NCBI GenBank assembly: GCA_019614645.1
Contig: JABWDB010000012.1
Location: 4,960,001 to 5,024,000, forward strand
From: Stratiolaelaps scimitus
Taxonomy: Eukaryota > Arthropoda > Arachnida > Mesostigmata > Laelapidae
Length of the DNA stretch: 64,000 nucleotides
Direction: 5' to 3'
Positions 12,206 to 26,153 of the stretch are shown in pieces. The position numbers were made by a program, and so were the translations under genes. Positions within the stretch are counted from its first letter, which is position 1. Every line of letters starts with the position of its first letter. The notes under the pieces were generated by a model. That model saw only the letters and a list, made by a program, of their open reading frames with translations. It had not been told where the DNA came from and searched no databases.

Positions 12206-12843
12206 TCAGCTCAGCGACGCTGCCTTGACCTGATTGATCCGGGTGTCGCTGATATTGTTGTTGTTGTGGTGTATTTGTGTATGACCCCGGGTGGGCGTCG
12301 AGAGACGTAGAGATGGGATGGCAGCACCAGAAGCGGCATGTCCCCCTCGGTGGTACTCCCGCAGGGCAGCGAGTGTGTGCCGACGAGCGACCTCAAGCGC
12401 TTCTTCCGACGGCGTCGCCAGAGACATACAACCCTGAAATGAAACGCCCGCGTGAGAGACAGGAACGAGGGTCGTGCAAGAATAGGTTGCAGTTGTGTAT
12501 GACACATAGTCGCCTAATACCTATTTGATAGACATGCGATTTCAGCGTGCAGTATCTCTCTGCCGCCATGTATGATTCTGCTATACATTGTGTTTTGAAC
12601 GAACCGACGAGTCGCCGCTAAGTCTTCCAGTAAACGAGACGCTAGAATCTCTGAGGCCGCCTTTATTCAGGATGTTCTGACACGTCTGAACTTTATTCCG
12701 CAGGATTGCCCTTCGCTGATAGATCGACGACAGGCGTGCGGCAACTTCCGACATGGTGAGCAGCTTTCGCTTGCCATAGATGAGCTCGAGCTCCTCGACA
12801 TCCTCGGTTGCATCGCCGAAGTCCTCCGGGTCCGCATTGCCTA

Positions 12844-12876
<33 letters not shown>

Positions 12877-15800
12877 CAGTATATTAAAATGATTTATACT
12901 TTGGAGTTCGACAATACCATAAGAACGAATATCAGCATAAAAGTGCATAACATAACGGTTATAAGGGCACACTTTCAAATTTGTCAAAAAAAAGACAACT
13001 GTTTAAACAGTTCACGAAGGAAAGCATGCTGTCTTCCGGGTCTCTTTCACCAATCATATGTTCCATCCGGTAGATATATAGTTGGCCATAATTGGATATC
13101 TGCTATCGTGTAGACTCTGGACGACGAAATGTATCGATTTTTTTCAAATCGGTACGACACCTGCAGACGATTCGACGATTCGACCACGGGAAAGCTCACT
13201 CACCTGTTGAAGTTTTCTCCATAATTGCTTTCTGTTTCTTGAGGAGGTTTTCCTCTTCTTGGAGAATCTTCAGGAGATGCTCATAGATCTCCTTCTTGGC
13301 TTCAATTAGATTTCGATCCTGTTTCTTAGGGCTGCTACCTGCTGATAAGCGGTCATACTCTCTGACGATGATGGGGACGAAATTTTAATAATAACAAGAA
13401 GAAAATATTCCTTTTTTAGAACGTTTTCTCAGTTAAACTAAGACAGGCATAAACCTAATAATGAAGCAAATATAGCAACTTCCAGAAGCGAGTAAGCCAG
13501 CCAGTGATATCATAAAAATAATATAAAGTAATATGATTTTTTTGGAAATTTCTTTTTTTTTAATTTAGTTTGTATCTTTAATTATGTTCGTACTCTTATC
13601 TAATTATGTTTGTATTTTTATTTTGTTTGTATGTTTATTTAATGTTGTTGGTGTTTTATTTAATTTTGTTTGTATTTCTCATTTCGTTTGCATTTTTTGA
13701 AAATGTGGCTTGATTATTATTTAATCTAGAAGAAAAAAAAATATGAAAATGTAGTTGGTACCTCCGCTTGTTTGTACGGACTGCGATCATCCATCGAAGT
13801 CGTTCCTGGCTCACAAATGCGCTCAGCTTAAGAAACCGATTCTGCTGCGACTCGCTCCAGCGGCTGAAGTCCAACGACCTCAGGTCCCGCTTCATCCGAT
13901 CTCGCTGGCCTGCAAAATTGACATCAGGAAAAAAAACAGTATCTACTTAGGACCACCGTGGTAGATTCCACCGGTTCAAAACACCTATTAAATACTCTGG
14001 CACAATGTTAGAAAGCTTTCGACAGGCGTACCCCTCAAGAGGCATATTAATATAATTGTAATTGGTAGATATTTAATTAAGGTATTTCACTTACCACCAA
14101 CGAGTTCTAGGCACGCCGCATGATACACAATGGTAAGCTCGTCTACCGATTGCTGGGCAGACTCGGCCCGCTCCGTCCACTGGGCACTATGTCCCCTTGA
14201 GGCCAGTTCGTGCATTTCCGCGAACGTCGATATGCGGAAGTTGAACAGCTCACCCAAGGCCAAACTAATATTCGTCACCACCTAACGAAAATCGTCATAA
14301 CGCTTCGTGAGACAACCAACCCAACGGCTTTGTGTATGCAGGTACGCAGACACGTACAATGAAAGCAAGAGGCATCTTCATAGGAAAATATTGAATTCCT
14401 ATACCGTGAAATATATAATATTATACACACATATATATATATATATATCGAATGTTTGTATTGTGGTGCTAACTGTTCAATTCATTGGCGATATTGTCAA
14501 TGATATATCATAGGCGAGTTTTCACCTTTGCTAGCTATACTATACAATAGCATACCTCCTCCTCCATTGTATACGCTGTGTCGAGTCCGAGTGTCTCTTT
14601 GGCTTCAAGTACCCGCGCCATCTCTTCCCGGCCCCGCCGTAGTTCGTCCTCCAAGATTCTTCGTTGAAGATCATCCACCGCAGGGTCGAGCTCCGCAAAC
14701 GGGACATCCTCGGCCGAGAAGAACACCCAGGCGACCAGTGTCGCTCCACAACCTTGGCGTCAGATGAATCCAGAGGGAGAGAGCAATATATTCACTCTAG
14801 TTAGTCACGTTGTGATAGTACGCGTCGGGCGAACGGAGGTGGAACTCTCCGTGTCATCTGTGCATTGAGATGTATTTTGTTCGACGCGTTTCTGTATTCA
14901 ATCACCTTACAAACAAACTTACCGAGATTTACAGCTGGAAACAAAATACGCCCATTGGAATGAACTATCGTAATTTGGGTGATATTATTTTTGGAGTCTG
15001 CCAGAGTTGCAATCACAATCGAGCTTTTTGAACTTCGCGCAGTCGGCTACATACTGTACTTGTAGGTTCAGGAAGATGCACATGTGTAATGCGCGGGAAT
15101 CGGAACTGTACAATTGTGTTTCCGCGGAGAAGGGAAGAGACTCCCGTCTTACCGAGGCCTTATGTTAAACGTTGGCTGTGTGTCAGCCTGGAAACATCTA
15201 TTTTACTTTATGTTCAAACAATTCGGTGGCCATATTTCTCGATACGTTTACTTCTGTGTCGATAATGAACGCCTGCGGACCCGACAAGTAGGATGGAGTA
15301 TCTCGAGTAACAGAACGAACAACTCGATTACGAGATAATTTCTAGATTCGTTGCATCACAACGACGAGGACTAATTCGCCCATTCTACCATCTACGCGCA
15401 GGTCATCTGCCGGTAAACGACACACCGAAGACGCCCAGGCGTGACAGCGAACTTCCATCCCAAGAACGCTACCAATGAGATGGCCCCGATCAATCGATGC
15501 ATGCGCAACACGCTATACTGTACTAATAACACGCGTAGCATCAGCGTGGGATCTTCGGCTGGACCCCTGTGATGTTAATGACTCGGTTCATTCACGCGCA
15601 CTCATTTTGCTCCCGGGCCAAAGTCGGTCTGCTCAGCGTCGCCATCAGGGTCATCGGTTTCGTTAAATCGCTCGATATTCTTAGCACTATCCATCGGTCT
15701 AAGTAGACGGCACACTACGCTCCGCTTACCAGAATCGATAAAACGACGTGATTTCATGCCAATTATCACGTACACACTGCACCGTGCCCATACACTGCGT

Positions 15801-18800
15801 GTGTCACTGCTAAAGCAGCTGTAAATGGCTAGCTAAATGGATTGTCTGCTGAAACGCCATCTATTTCGTATACGGCACCAAACGTTAGCATCAAAAGTTA
15901 TCTAAACGCGCACACGCACGTCCGTACGTATGTACGACGACCATCTACGCATCTCCAAGCGATGTCAGCCGCTAGACGACGGTACCGGCGGCAGCGCATT
16001 GGCATAATAACCGGCCTATGCATAGTCATAAGTCGCGTCTCGCTCGGCAGCTATCTTTGCTTCGCGTGTTTGCGACATCTTCGGGCGTCGACGTCTAATC
16101 CTGCTGGACTGCCGCTCTCCCCTCTCTATCTGTCTCTCTCGCTTTCAATCTGTTTGCATCAGTTGTTGTTGCTGCTGCTGTTCATTGGCGCTCAAGGGAG
16201 AAAAACCCGACTCCGGGACGCGTCGAATTGCTACACATTCACATTACCTGCTCCCCGTCTAACGCGGACATCAACGACAGTAGCAGCAGCAGCAGCAGCA
16301 GCAAGAGGCCAGCCTAATACAAATCACTGCCGTCCGGACGGCGATGAGCCACAACACTGCGTGAGATGAGGCGAAAAACGTTGACTTCAGTAGTCACCAT
16401 TCCCTCGCCCCCTCCAATCGTAGCAGGCTTCAGTGAAGTCAGCGAGCGGTAGCCATAGCCCGGGGCCCGCACCCCAGCCGGCGGCATCCGAACGCGACCG
16501 CCCATGAGAGTATTGCAGTGGTGCTGTGGTTCGTTCAGGGGACTGTTGGCCATCGACGGCTATATCGGCCGTATCGCCAGTAATAGTCTGTCCGTTGGCC
16601 CGTACGTCTGTATCTGGCAATCTATCATCAGCCAATCAGTAATTTGGTCGGGTCGACACCGTCACGCCGGGTAGGATCGCAGTCGCGGAAGATACCCGAG
16701 TCGTCCGGTGGCTTCATCCTTCCCTATTCCTCATGCTCTGGCCACAACGTGGCCAGCGCCGTGGAAGACACCACATTGAAAACAGAAGTAGCAGCAGCCG
16801 CAGCAACTGCACTAGACCCAACCCGTTTGATGAGCTTTTGCTGCCCAGCAGCAGCAGCAGTAGCAGCCAGATGCTGTGGCGGGGGAATTGCCGTGAATTT
16901 TCTTTGTGGCCGCGGCACTCGTAACGTAGCCTGTAGCTATTTATCGAATAGCTCTCACCACGACTGGTGCTGCTGCTGCTGCGGCGGCGGCAACGACAGC
17001 GGCTGATAGTTTGGTCAGGCAGAGAGACAACGGTAGCTCCGTCGTGAATGACTTGCGGAAGTCAACAAGATTTTCCTAAGAAATCCTCCTTCATATGTGA
17101 GTGTGCATATTATGCCCATGTGTGCCAGTGTGCATGTATGTGTGCTTGTGTGCACACTGTAGATGTGCACACAACGCAGGACATCGGACATGCAGCCACG
17201 ACCCCATGTCGCTGGCTCTGTTCTGGCCGGCGACGGGCACTATCAACGTGCCGGTGACGCTACACGCCCGCCGAAGCGTTTTTCCGCAAGTGGATGTCGT
17301 CTCGGACGCGGGGGAGACGGGGGTAGTCTCCTTCTATTTTTTTTGGTCACTATATTATTATCATTATTATTATTATAATAATAATAATAATAATTATCAT
17401 TATTGTTATTAAAACGAACACCGCTCAGCACAGCCATCCGCGCGCTACACAATCTCCACTACGCTCGCAGCACACTCCGCAATATCTCATCGCCAAACAA
17501 CGGCGCCGTGTTGCCGCGTCCATTATACTCTCGTGGTTAGGCCAATTGGCGGCAGACGGGAGTCAATGGTTTGCTTCTTCTGTTTGTGTTTCGTAGATAT
17601 TCTATTCCGGACGACGCTGCCCTTGCCGTGGACATCTTTCGGGCCTAGTCCAGGCGTACACGTTTGCGTTCGACTTCGCCTCGGTACACAGCAACGTCCG
17701 AGTTTCCAGCCGGCAGTTGCCATGGTGTTAACATGCATTCTGTGCCACTCGGGTAGTTTGTCCCCCCGTAAGTGACTGTGGCCGGTTCGTGGTAGTCCGG
17801 GCAGGAATATTATTCGACTGCGCTGCGATAACACCGGCGGCTCGAACCAGCCGGCGAGACGGACACAAGAGTTCATTCACCAGCGTAATAGCGGCAGCCG
17901 AGCCAGCGGGCCAGAGCCATCGAGAGGGCGTGGAGCAGCAGGGTACGTGCTGTTGTCTGTGGCGTCAATTTGGCGCCAGCGAACGCGCGGTGGCGACGTT
18001 TTTGTCGTCGGTCGATGTTGTTATTATAAAGATGGTGTTATTTTAAAAGGTGTACTTTTATGTTTGGCAGGAAGATTCAAGGTGCCACCATGAGCATGAT
18101 GCGATGACCACCACCATGCATGATGATGTTACGTTATTTCCGCCGCCGCCGCCGCCCCCGTTATCGTCGTCGTGTTGCTGTTTGTTGCGTATTTACGTGC
18201 CCCGCCCGGACGTTCACAGCGAGATTGCCGCTTCGGCCATGACGGCAATCTCGCTGTATCTGGCGACACAGCTTCGATATATGCATCCCCCAGCAGAGGA
18301 ATCTGTTCCAGATCGCCGGTTCGAAGCCTGTCGTGACCTCGTAGAGGTGCGGAGTTTCGTCTTGACATTTCTCGGTAGTAATGTCATGCGGATTTACTAA
18401 GACATGTTCTATGAGAGAAAGAGATAGAGAGGGGGAGAGAGAGAGAGGGGCGCTGGGGCCAATTACAACCCAAATCTATTTAATAGTCTCTGGGAAAAGC
18501 AGCGACTGGGGCAGTGCTTCATCGGTTGGTCCATTCTTCTTCGGAGAAATGATCGTATTCACACAGATCACACTATCCACATTGCTGCATGTCCATAGAT
18601 CAATCCAAGTCTTATGCTCGGATTCGAGGTTTGGGGTGTGAATGTAGCGATGATAGTTCTTTTCTTTTTGTCGCTAATGAGATTGCATCTGGGCTACCGT
18701 TGTAGGCGCTCGGTGTAGTCGCAATGTTGAAATTGAAGGTGGATCAATTAACTGTCAACGTGGCCAGGCAACTTTGTTAATACCGGCAAGTCGTAGCAAA

Positions 18801-19439
18801 TAAATGAGATTTGTGCGATAGTTGCATAATGTCGTATATTGACACGGCGATCTTGTTTTATTTGGCTGATTGATTGAAAAATATGATGGGCGATTCTCGA
18901 ATATATATACATATGTATAGATATATACCACAATCGAGAGTCGACCAGATCGTATATATATATATATATATATACATATATATATTATTATAAGAAATTA
19001 ATTATTTCTTGCATTCCGCTGATAATTGCGGCTGGGTATGAGTGATACACAGACGCGACCAAATTATATAAATATATATAACTTGGTCACGTTTGTTTAT
19101 CAATTATCAGGTCACAATTATCAGCAGAATGCAAGAAATGAACCCAATACAGATACATTCTGTTGCTACAATTCCAACACAACAAGATATTACTAAGCGC
19201 AAATCTATAGCTCAGTATAAATACAGGCAATCCGATGGACTACCGTCCGTTGACAGTTCTACGACGCAAGCGCTCCTGTTAATTAATTAGTCTATCGGAC
19301 CACGACGATGCGGTCAATTTCGCAGTAATACTCATAATAATGATATGTTTGATTAGTCACGTGTTTCACAAGCGCTCATGGATTTCAATACGCCCCATCA
19401 TTTGTTAGATCGAACACAGTCGATAATCGCTGAGACGAG

Positions 19440-19482
<43 letters not shown>

Positions 19483-19885
19483 CACTAACGACCCTACTGT
19501 TTCGACCATCAGTGGAACCTATATTGCATAATACCCACCTGGTCCCCGCCTTACCTTCAAGCACAGCCTTCAGATACCGCTGGAGTTCAGCGCAAACAGG
19601 CGCCGCCTCTGAGCACGTTCGTGGGGCGAGTTTCGCCGGAAAAAGTTCATCGAGGCCGGGTTGGACCTTCCGCAAATCTCGATGGGCCGCATGCAGTTCC
19701 GTAGCCGACAGCTGGGCGCAATGAGATCGACGCGACTCGAGAGTCAGGGCAAACCGCTTCTTCTGCGGCTCCCAGTCGACGTTGAGCTGATCGCCGCCCG
19801 ACGTCGGCGGCATCGGTACCCGACGAGGCGGCGATGGTGGCGCTTGAAGTGGAGCCTGAACACGTGCCTCCACCATGGTCGACAT
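12206..19885 (-). CDS. WHAMM/JMY-family actin and membrane regulator, seven exons, C-terminal WCA not found
   Basis: Exons on the minus strand: 19555-19885, 14556-14752, 14095-14281, 13762-13909, 13204-13361, 12605-12840 and 12206-12433. Joined phases fit at every junction and give 494 residues. Splice sites are good (donors gtaagg, gtatgc, gtaagt, gtgagt). From memory of the family, exon 1 matches the WHAMM/JMY N-terminal domain (LSATELHAAHRDL, AELQRYLKAVLEG), and exon 2 continues with CGATLVAWVFFSAED. Exons 3-6 match the long coiled coil (WTERAESAQQSVDEL, EIYEHLLKILQEEENLLKKQ, YQRRAILRNKVQTCQNIL). The start may be the ATG at 19885 or the better Kozak ATG nine bases downstream. In vertebrates the coiled coil binds membranes and microtubules, and a C-terminal WH2-central-acidic module activates Arp2/3. 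No such module appears before the TGA at 12206. A weak donor after 12230 could lead to further exons that I could not locate. The 4.8-kb first intron holds a triplet-repeat-rich block. Confidence 0.72.
16100..18400. other. Triplet-repeat-rich, GC-rich block inside WHAMM-like intron 1
   Basis: Contains (AGC)n at 16277-16306, further AGC/GCC runs at 16787-17000, an ATT/AAT tract at 17352-17400 and GCC runs near 18140. Frames are full of poly-Ala, poly-Ser or poly-Cys and none looks conserved. It could hold an alternative promoter or 5' UTR exon of the host gene, but no direct evidence is visible. Confidence 0.3.
18891..18943. repeat. Short inverted repeat around a TA-rich loop
   Basis: The 10-base arm at 18891-18900 is complementary to 18934-18943 with one mismatch. 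The loop is (TA)n-like. It lies just upstream of the larger fold-back at 19004-19139. Confidence 0.5.
19004..19139. repeat. Fold-back inverted repeat, 25-bp arms
   Basis: Arms 19004-19028 and 19115-19139 are complementary at 24 of 25 positions. A nested pair (gaccaa/ttggtc near 19057 and 19083) flanks a TA-rich centre. It lies in intergenic or intron sequence near the 3' side of WHAMM-like intron 1, with no ORF inside. Confidence 0.75.
19442..19480. repeat. (AT)n microsatellite
   Basis: Uninterrupted alternating AT of 39 bases, about 75 bases beyond the first WHAMM-like exon's donor. Confidence 0.9.
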
Positions 19886-21429
19886 CACCACATCGGCCTA
19901 CTCCGTATCGGCCTACTCCGTCTATGTCCTGTGCCTGGAGAGTGGAGAAACAACGATGGACAAAGGACAACAATATACGTACGCATGTTAGCTAATGCAC
20001 AATAACCGATGCAGGTGAAAAGTTCAAACTCAATTCGCTCGAATCGTATCTTGGCGTTGTGTCACCGTACAGCAAGACTGAACATTAGTAATTGGCGTAA
20101 CGTATCTCACACATCGCTGATGACGACCTATGTACAACTATGCAGATCACTGACACACTGCGGTTGAGTCCCTAGAAAAGAACAGTTTTGTTGCTGTTGT
20201 TGTTGCTCGTTGTTGTTATTCTCTAAAGCATGACTCCTTGTCACATTGGATAAGACCTTGATCTGGCAGGTCAAGTACGTTTAAGCCAATGCATGCATAT
20301 GAGGCTGCTTGGTCATATATATATATATATATGCATATTTTTATTTTATATCCATGTATATGGTCACGTCATAAAAGCACTGATCCCTCGTGATAAGCGG
20401 TCATCGTGTTACAAAAGATCACGTTCATTTGTCATCCGTACTAGCGACAAACTTCTTCTAGTAGATTGGCTGGTAAGGCTACCAGATCCACCTAAGGTAG
20501 CGAAACGCCCAAGCAGGCCTAGGTCGCGTGCAACTCACCACAGATATTTCACCCATTATATATGACAGCAGCAATGATTGTGGCCACCCAGATATGCTAT
20601 TTGCGGTCAAATGCCATCGAATTCAACTAATCGAACACGTCGAATGGGTGAACTGATTGCTTGTCCCACGCTAAAATCAGAGAGAGAAGGCGAGACGGGC
20701 GGGTGTTGCCGAGAGCAGCAGCAGCAGAATCGTTTTGACGAACTTCACGCCAGCGTGGTGGACACGAATGAGCTAAAAGCTGAACTATTGAAATCGAGAA
20801 AACAAACTACAACATCAGAAACGATTTCAAAGTGATATCCAAAGGGAAAATTATCAACAAATAATAATGATAATAAGAAATTATTATATTTTTGTATACA
20901 TTTTCTCGATCGTGTACTTGTCGACACCGAGTTTCGTCGTCGTTTTATGCCCAATCATCGTTATCGATGCCTAGTGTACACGCATGTCTGCGCCGGTCGA
21001 GACCGCGAATGTGTTTTCATTCTATATCAATAATAATATTAATCAATCAGTGATGTGTCCAAAACGCATGCGAGTGATTAGCCTATCCTTGACAGCGTGT
21101 CGGACTCATGCATTTCTCAACGCGAATTGCAATGTCACTGCTAAAAGCCACCCAAGCCAATATCGTTTGGTGGCGTAGTTATACGCCAATCTCCCCGTTT
21201 GGCTGTTTACGACCAAGCTCGCTTAGTCGCGTTGATTTAGCCGACTAGAAATGTCGAAGTCGACCCTCGAAATGAATCATTTGAGGCTCGCGTGTGTCAC
21301 TTTCGTGAGCATGTGGCAGGGATACCGGTCGAATCAGTTCCATTCGGTGAGTCCATCCACCGATCAATCTATCCGTCGATAATAATCGGACTATCCGTTG
21401 TGAACTATCAAAAAAAAATCGGCGCGAAC

Positions 21430-21434
<5 letters not shown>

Positions 21435-21471
<37 letters not shown>

Positions 21472-21503
21472 TAGACAAATATTGTATGTTCACAATATTT
21501 GTC
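21435..21503. repeat. (TA)n tract followed by a 12-bp hairpin
   Basis: Alternating TA at 21435-21467 is followed by perfect 12-base arms at 21474-21485 and 21492-21503 with a 6-base loop. Confidence 0.75.
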
Positions 21504-22923
21504 GACGTTCCCCGGATATCGCGGTAACGGCACACGCTCGAGCCGAATCGCTGAAAATCGCCAAATCGATGCTGACCAATGCAGTCGTAGAGCGGACGAT
21601 CGAGAGCGGAACTTCGGAAATTTGGGTGCTATCTTTTTGCTGCCGTTGCCGCTTGGTCCGGGCCAGCCGGCGTCAGCAAGAATCGCCTCGTACTGGCAGC
21701 CGTTAGGCGGAGTGGCGTCAGCGAAAAAAAAAAAAACTGATCGAGAAAGAGAGAGAGAGAGGATCGCTTATAGCAGCAACACTGCCAAGAGAATCATGCG
21801 CGTTGCGTTAGTGTTGTTTTCTGTCGAGACGGGCGGCGATCGTTGCAATTGCACCGTCTGCAATTGTCTGCGTTGACGCGGGAGAGCTGTCCGGATCGAC
21901 TCGCAGAAGTTTAAGCGCGGCATAAAGCGACGGGCAATGTTTACCCTTGACTGTGCCGTTGCTTTCAGCATGACCACCTCCGTAGCAAACGTCCGACACA
22001 TCACTGTCAGTGCTGCGCGGCGGTGAGCTTCGGCGACACTTCCCGATCTAGGAAATTCTAGTTCGGCGGCGAAATAGCTATGCCTAGAAGTCGCTGCTGA
22101 GACAGGCGACGGCCAGCCGTTACCGTTTGCGGTGAGACGCTGCGCCGACGCTGAAGTTACGGCGGCTTACGTCGAAATTGCCTCCGGCTTCCTGAGTCGA
22201 ATTCGTCTCGTACTGCAGCTTCATAGAAGCAGCTGGATTGGTGTTTCTCCACTGGCAAAGTTTCAAAGCTGAATTCGTACCGATAGCGCTGGGATGACGC
22301 ACGAAGCTGCGTTCGGGACGGCGAAGGATTCGCTGGATCCAAGCGAGCAGTGTAACACTTTAATAGGGATTGCAATAGTATTATGCGACGCGAGCTAAAA
22401 CAAAAATGGCAACAGGTGCCTTTCGTAAATCGTTGCGTCTCGGATTATCACTGTCAAAGCTACTGAGCGAAACCACTCACGTAAGAAATGACTGAACGCT
22501 CACGGACAGTGGTCGTGTCTTGAGAGATCGATTTTTGTCGAAACATTTTAAGGTGCCGCCGCCGCAGCAAAGGGGTAAGTTTCATGGAAGATTGACCGCA
22601 AGTGCGCGGAACCAGCCTGTATTGCCGGGTGCGTTCGACATCGCTGGAGCCCCGTGCCTGCCAAGAAAAGCCGCTGAACATCAGGGACAGTTAATAAAGA
22701 GAGCAGTTCACTTCATTTATCACTTCATTTATTTCGCCTACGCAGATCCGAGTTCTCGCGAAGTTCGCGTAAAGGTGAACATGCCAGATCGGAACACGCG
22801 ATACGCTCGAGATGTTTTGACGAATGCTTTTATTGTCGTGTATACGTTGGGGGAGGGAGTTCAACGGAAGTGAACAGCTTGAAGCCAATGGGTCGAAGGA
22901 CCAACGTCGACGTGGTCTCACCG

Positions 22924-23004
22924 TTCGGACAAGAGTTATACAATTCTGTGAATACGCTAATATAACGTTATATTAAACTCTTATCCGAATTCACAGAATT
23001 GTAT
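22924..23004. repeat. Interleaved inverted repeats around an 18-bp palindrome
   Basis: Arm A (22924-22937) pairs with 22976-22989 at 13 of 14 positions. Arm B (22938-22953) pairs perfectly over 16 bases with 22989-23004. Between them lies the perfect palindrome TAATATAACGTTATATTA (22958-22975). The order A, B, palindrome, A', B' is crossed rather than nested. Confidence 0.75.
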
Positions 23005-24913
23005 GATGTTTACAGCGGCGTGAGCAGGGCCTGTCACGTGCGTTATGCCAATATATGGCATATGCAAGGCGGGAGAGACACCGTTCAAATACGTGACTTC
23101 AGCGTGGAGCAGGATACGCGTAGTCGGCTATGGCCGACAATCGTGTAATCAATTCGAAATCCCGAGTCGTTAACACATTGTAAGACTTTCATTTCATTAT
23201 GGCCGCTCTCAGTTAGTTAACCACTTGTGAGTGTACGTTCAATATGTACCACGCACTTCGAAGCATGGTCTGCAACTTAAAAGCATCTGCGCGTTCGAGC
23301 CTCAACAAGAACAGGACCTCCACAAAAGATACGATAGGGCATCGAATTCTCTATGAAGAAATCCTTTAACAAGGACCATGTCATTGTAACAGGAGATGAC
23401 CCGTACGACTTCCCCACACGCTTGTTCACTGAGTCGTGCTTGCCTTTGCCGGCGCAAGGCACTTACCTCCATTCAAAGTTGCGACCGATAATAGCGTTGC
23501 GCACCACAGAGTCGCCTCGTCAGCGCCAAGTCATTTATCTATTTCACCCTCGATTTCCAGCCTTCCAAATTTCTGACAAGGCAGATATCTACTATTTGGC
23601 TTTGTTCTCTCGTTCCGCGCGGCTGAAGCACCTGTGTTACCACATCAGGGCAACGGCAGCCAACGTACTCACTTGTTATTATTGTTTACGCCACTGCTCG
23701 ATTCGAAGTCGGATATTATCAATGATTTGAAATAGATAACGCAGACCCTGCAGTCATACCGGTTATCATTTGTTATCTCGCCGTATTTTGCACGTTAACC
23801 GCTGCACCAATGTCGTCTGCGTCTTCCGAGGCGTGCGAAAACGAGATGCGAAAATGTTTCACCGCGCGCGCGTGCGCGCCTTCCCCAGATGGTGAGGGCT
23901 CACTGTTAACGCTACCTGACGGGAGCTGCTTATAAGAGAAAGCAGCATTATAACATTCTGTGGCCAACAGATGGCCGCTCAAAGCAAAAGAGCAGTGATC
24001 TGCGAATCTCTTCAGAAGAATCATACAACTTGAAGAAAATAGCCAGCCACGAACACGCCACAAGTGATATCTTCTGTGTAGGGAGATGCCACATTCGCTG
24101 CTGTGATGCAGCGAATTCCGTTTTTATGTACGTCTGCATTATATATATATATATATATGTTGTTATTATTATTATCACATTATTATTACTATAATAATGT
24201 GCACAAAGATCTATATTAAAGTGATAAAAACAGCTATGTGCTTTTTCGATGCTAGCTAACTAAATCGATATTAAATTCTAACCGTGACGGCGATGTTCAC
24301 TTGATCCAAATACGTCACATAGATATATTTATCTATTTATTGTAACACCACGGCTAATTCTGAAAAGGGCTTAGTTCTGCTCGTCTAAGATACAAACGCG
24401 ACCCGTGGCGTTAATAACCAAGAGATCACTCATAATTAAAAAAAAAGTATTACACATTCGTATATATATATTCGTTTTATAAATAACAACACATACGTAT
24501 CAGCTATTGATCTAACTAAATTAACTGAGAGTCGTGATCTCCAACGAGGAGATGGTGCTTACTGTCTGCCTGCCCGTACGCAACGTACAAAGTAAGTCGC
24601 CCCAATGATCACTACACGGATTAGATTCACTCTGTCCGATGACAGTAACAACGGGATATCTTCATAAGCAAACAAGACGGCAAGGTTAATTGAAAGCACA
24701 ATCGCTCGCACGCTCGCTCGCTCGCCCGCGGGTGTATGTAATTGTTCATTGATGGCTCGTGATTATACCCATATATATATATATATATATATATATAGTC
24801 AGATCATCAGTAAAATCAGACGGCAACAATGCTGCCCTTGTGTGTTACACCGTCATCGCGATCGGGACAGGGGCACGCGCATGTTATAAGATACTAATTA
24901 ACCTCTCTCTATA

Positions 24914-24917
<4 letters not shown>

Positions 24918-24957
<40 letters not shown>

Positions 24958-24964
24958 GCACGAC

Positions 24965-25000
<36 letters not shown>

Positions 25001-25038
25001 TATATATAAGCATACAGTATGTATGCAGTCGTGCGTAT
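24918..25038. repeat. (TA)n tracts enclosed by a perfect 17-bp inverted repeat
   Basis: AT tracts run at 24918-24956 and 24968-25007. The arms 24954-24970 and 25022-25038 are perfect reverse complements and enclose the second tract. Confidence 0.8.
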
Positions 25039-26153
25039 ACAGTACAATAGAATTAATACTAGCAATGATACTACTCGACGTGAGTGACTAAATCATGTAT
25101 GAATACAGTTTGATACTCGGGACGTGGATACGCAAGACGATGGTGGTGCCAGTCGACCGTGCTAACTCCACCCGGTGAACTGTATAAGACAGCTGACCCC
25201 AGCTGACGTTTCGGGAATCGGAGCTATGTACAACGTTTTGCGGTTTTTCGAAACGATCATCTTCGCAGTGACAGAACAACACATGCCATTGAAGTTCTGC
25301 GCTCTGAGGGCGTCGTCGGCAGCAGCAGAAGCAACAACAACAACAACTCGCGTACGACGCCATCTCAATGTCCGCTTTTGGCTAAAAATGAAAGTGTCTT
25401 GTTATTGTTGTATTGTTGCGCTGCTGTACTGGTTAATGAAGTAAGTAAGAGTATCGTAATACCGAAAGTCACTCGGTGTCAATGTGTCAATTTTGAGAAA
25501 TCGTCACACGAGGATAGCATAGAATCTGTCACACTCTCATCAGTTGATGTTTTACTGTAATTGTATTATTTAGTGGTGCCACTCGTTTTAAGCTGGTTCG
25601 CAGCTGTTGTGCCTCTGTGTATGTGTGTGTGTACACGAGTTATTTTTGTCGCGTAAACAAATAACTCGATCGAGTGCCAGCTGACATGGCAGCAAATTAA
25701 TCCCGAACAGAGGATTAACCATGGGAAGCCATTGACGCCATCAAGCTGAAGCGGGCCTTCGACGTTACGGCCTGTTAGCCTCCACCGTATCTGCTGTTAC
25801 GTGTCACTGTTGCCGTGTGAACGATCTTGCCATGTACGATTGAGACATACGGCCGAACTATCGCATATTGCTTATACGAGCGTTGAACGGTAGCTAAGTA
25901 TTTTCCAGTGGATATTTTCTTTTCTCGCCATTGTTGTAGTTCTCTTACAGACAAGCGAGATAGCAAAACATGCCCTCGAATTAGCGGCTGACCAACTGAT
26001 TACACGATTCGTTGTGACAGTGGCGACACGATCAGTGCTAAGCGAATAGACATGTCCCCACATTGTCGTATACGGTGGGGTACATAGCCAGTTGGCGCTA
26101 CAAAGTACACTGCCTTGTAGATGTCGTTCACTCCGCGGACTAGTAGTCCATTT

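Noticed and set aside
23870..23882. Alternating CG/TG run as a Z-DNA or regulatory site.
   Set aside because: Too short and isolated to support any function.
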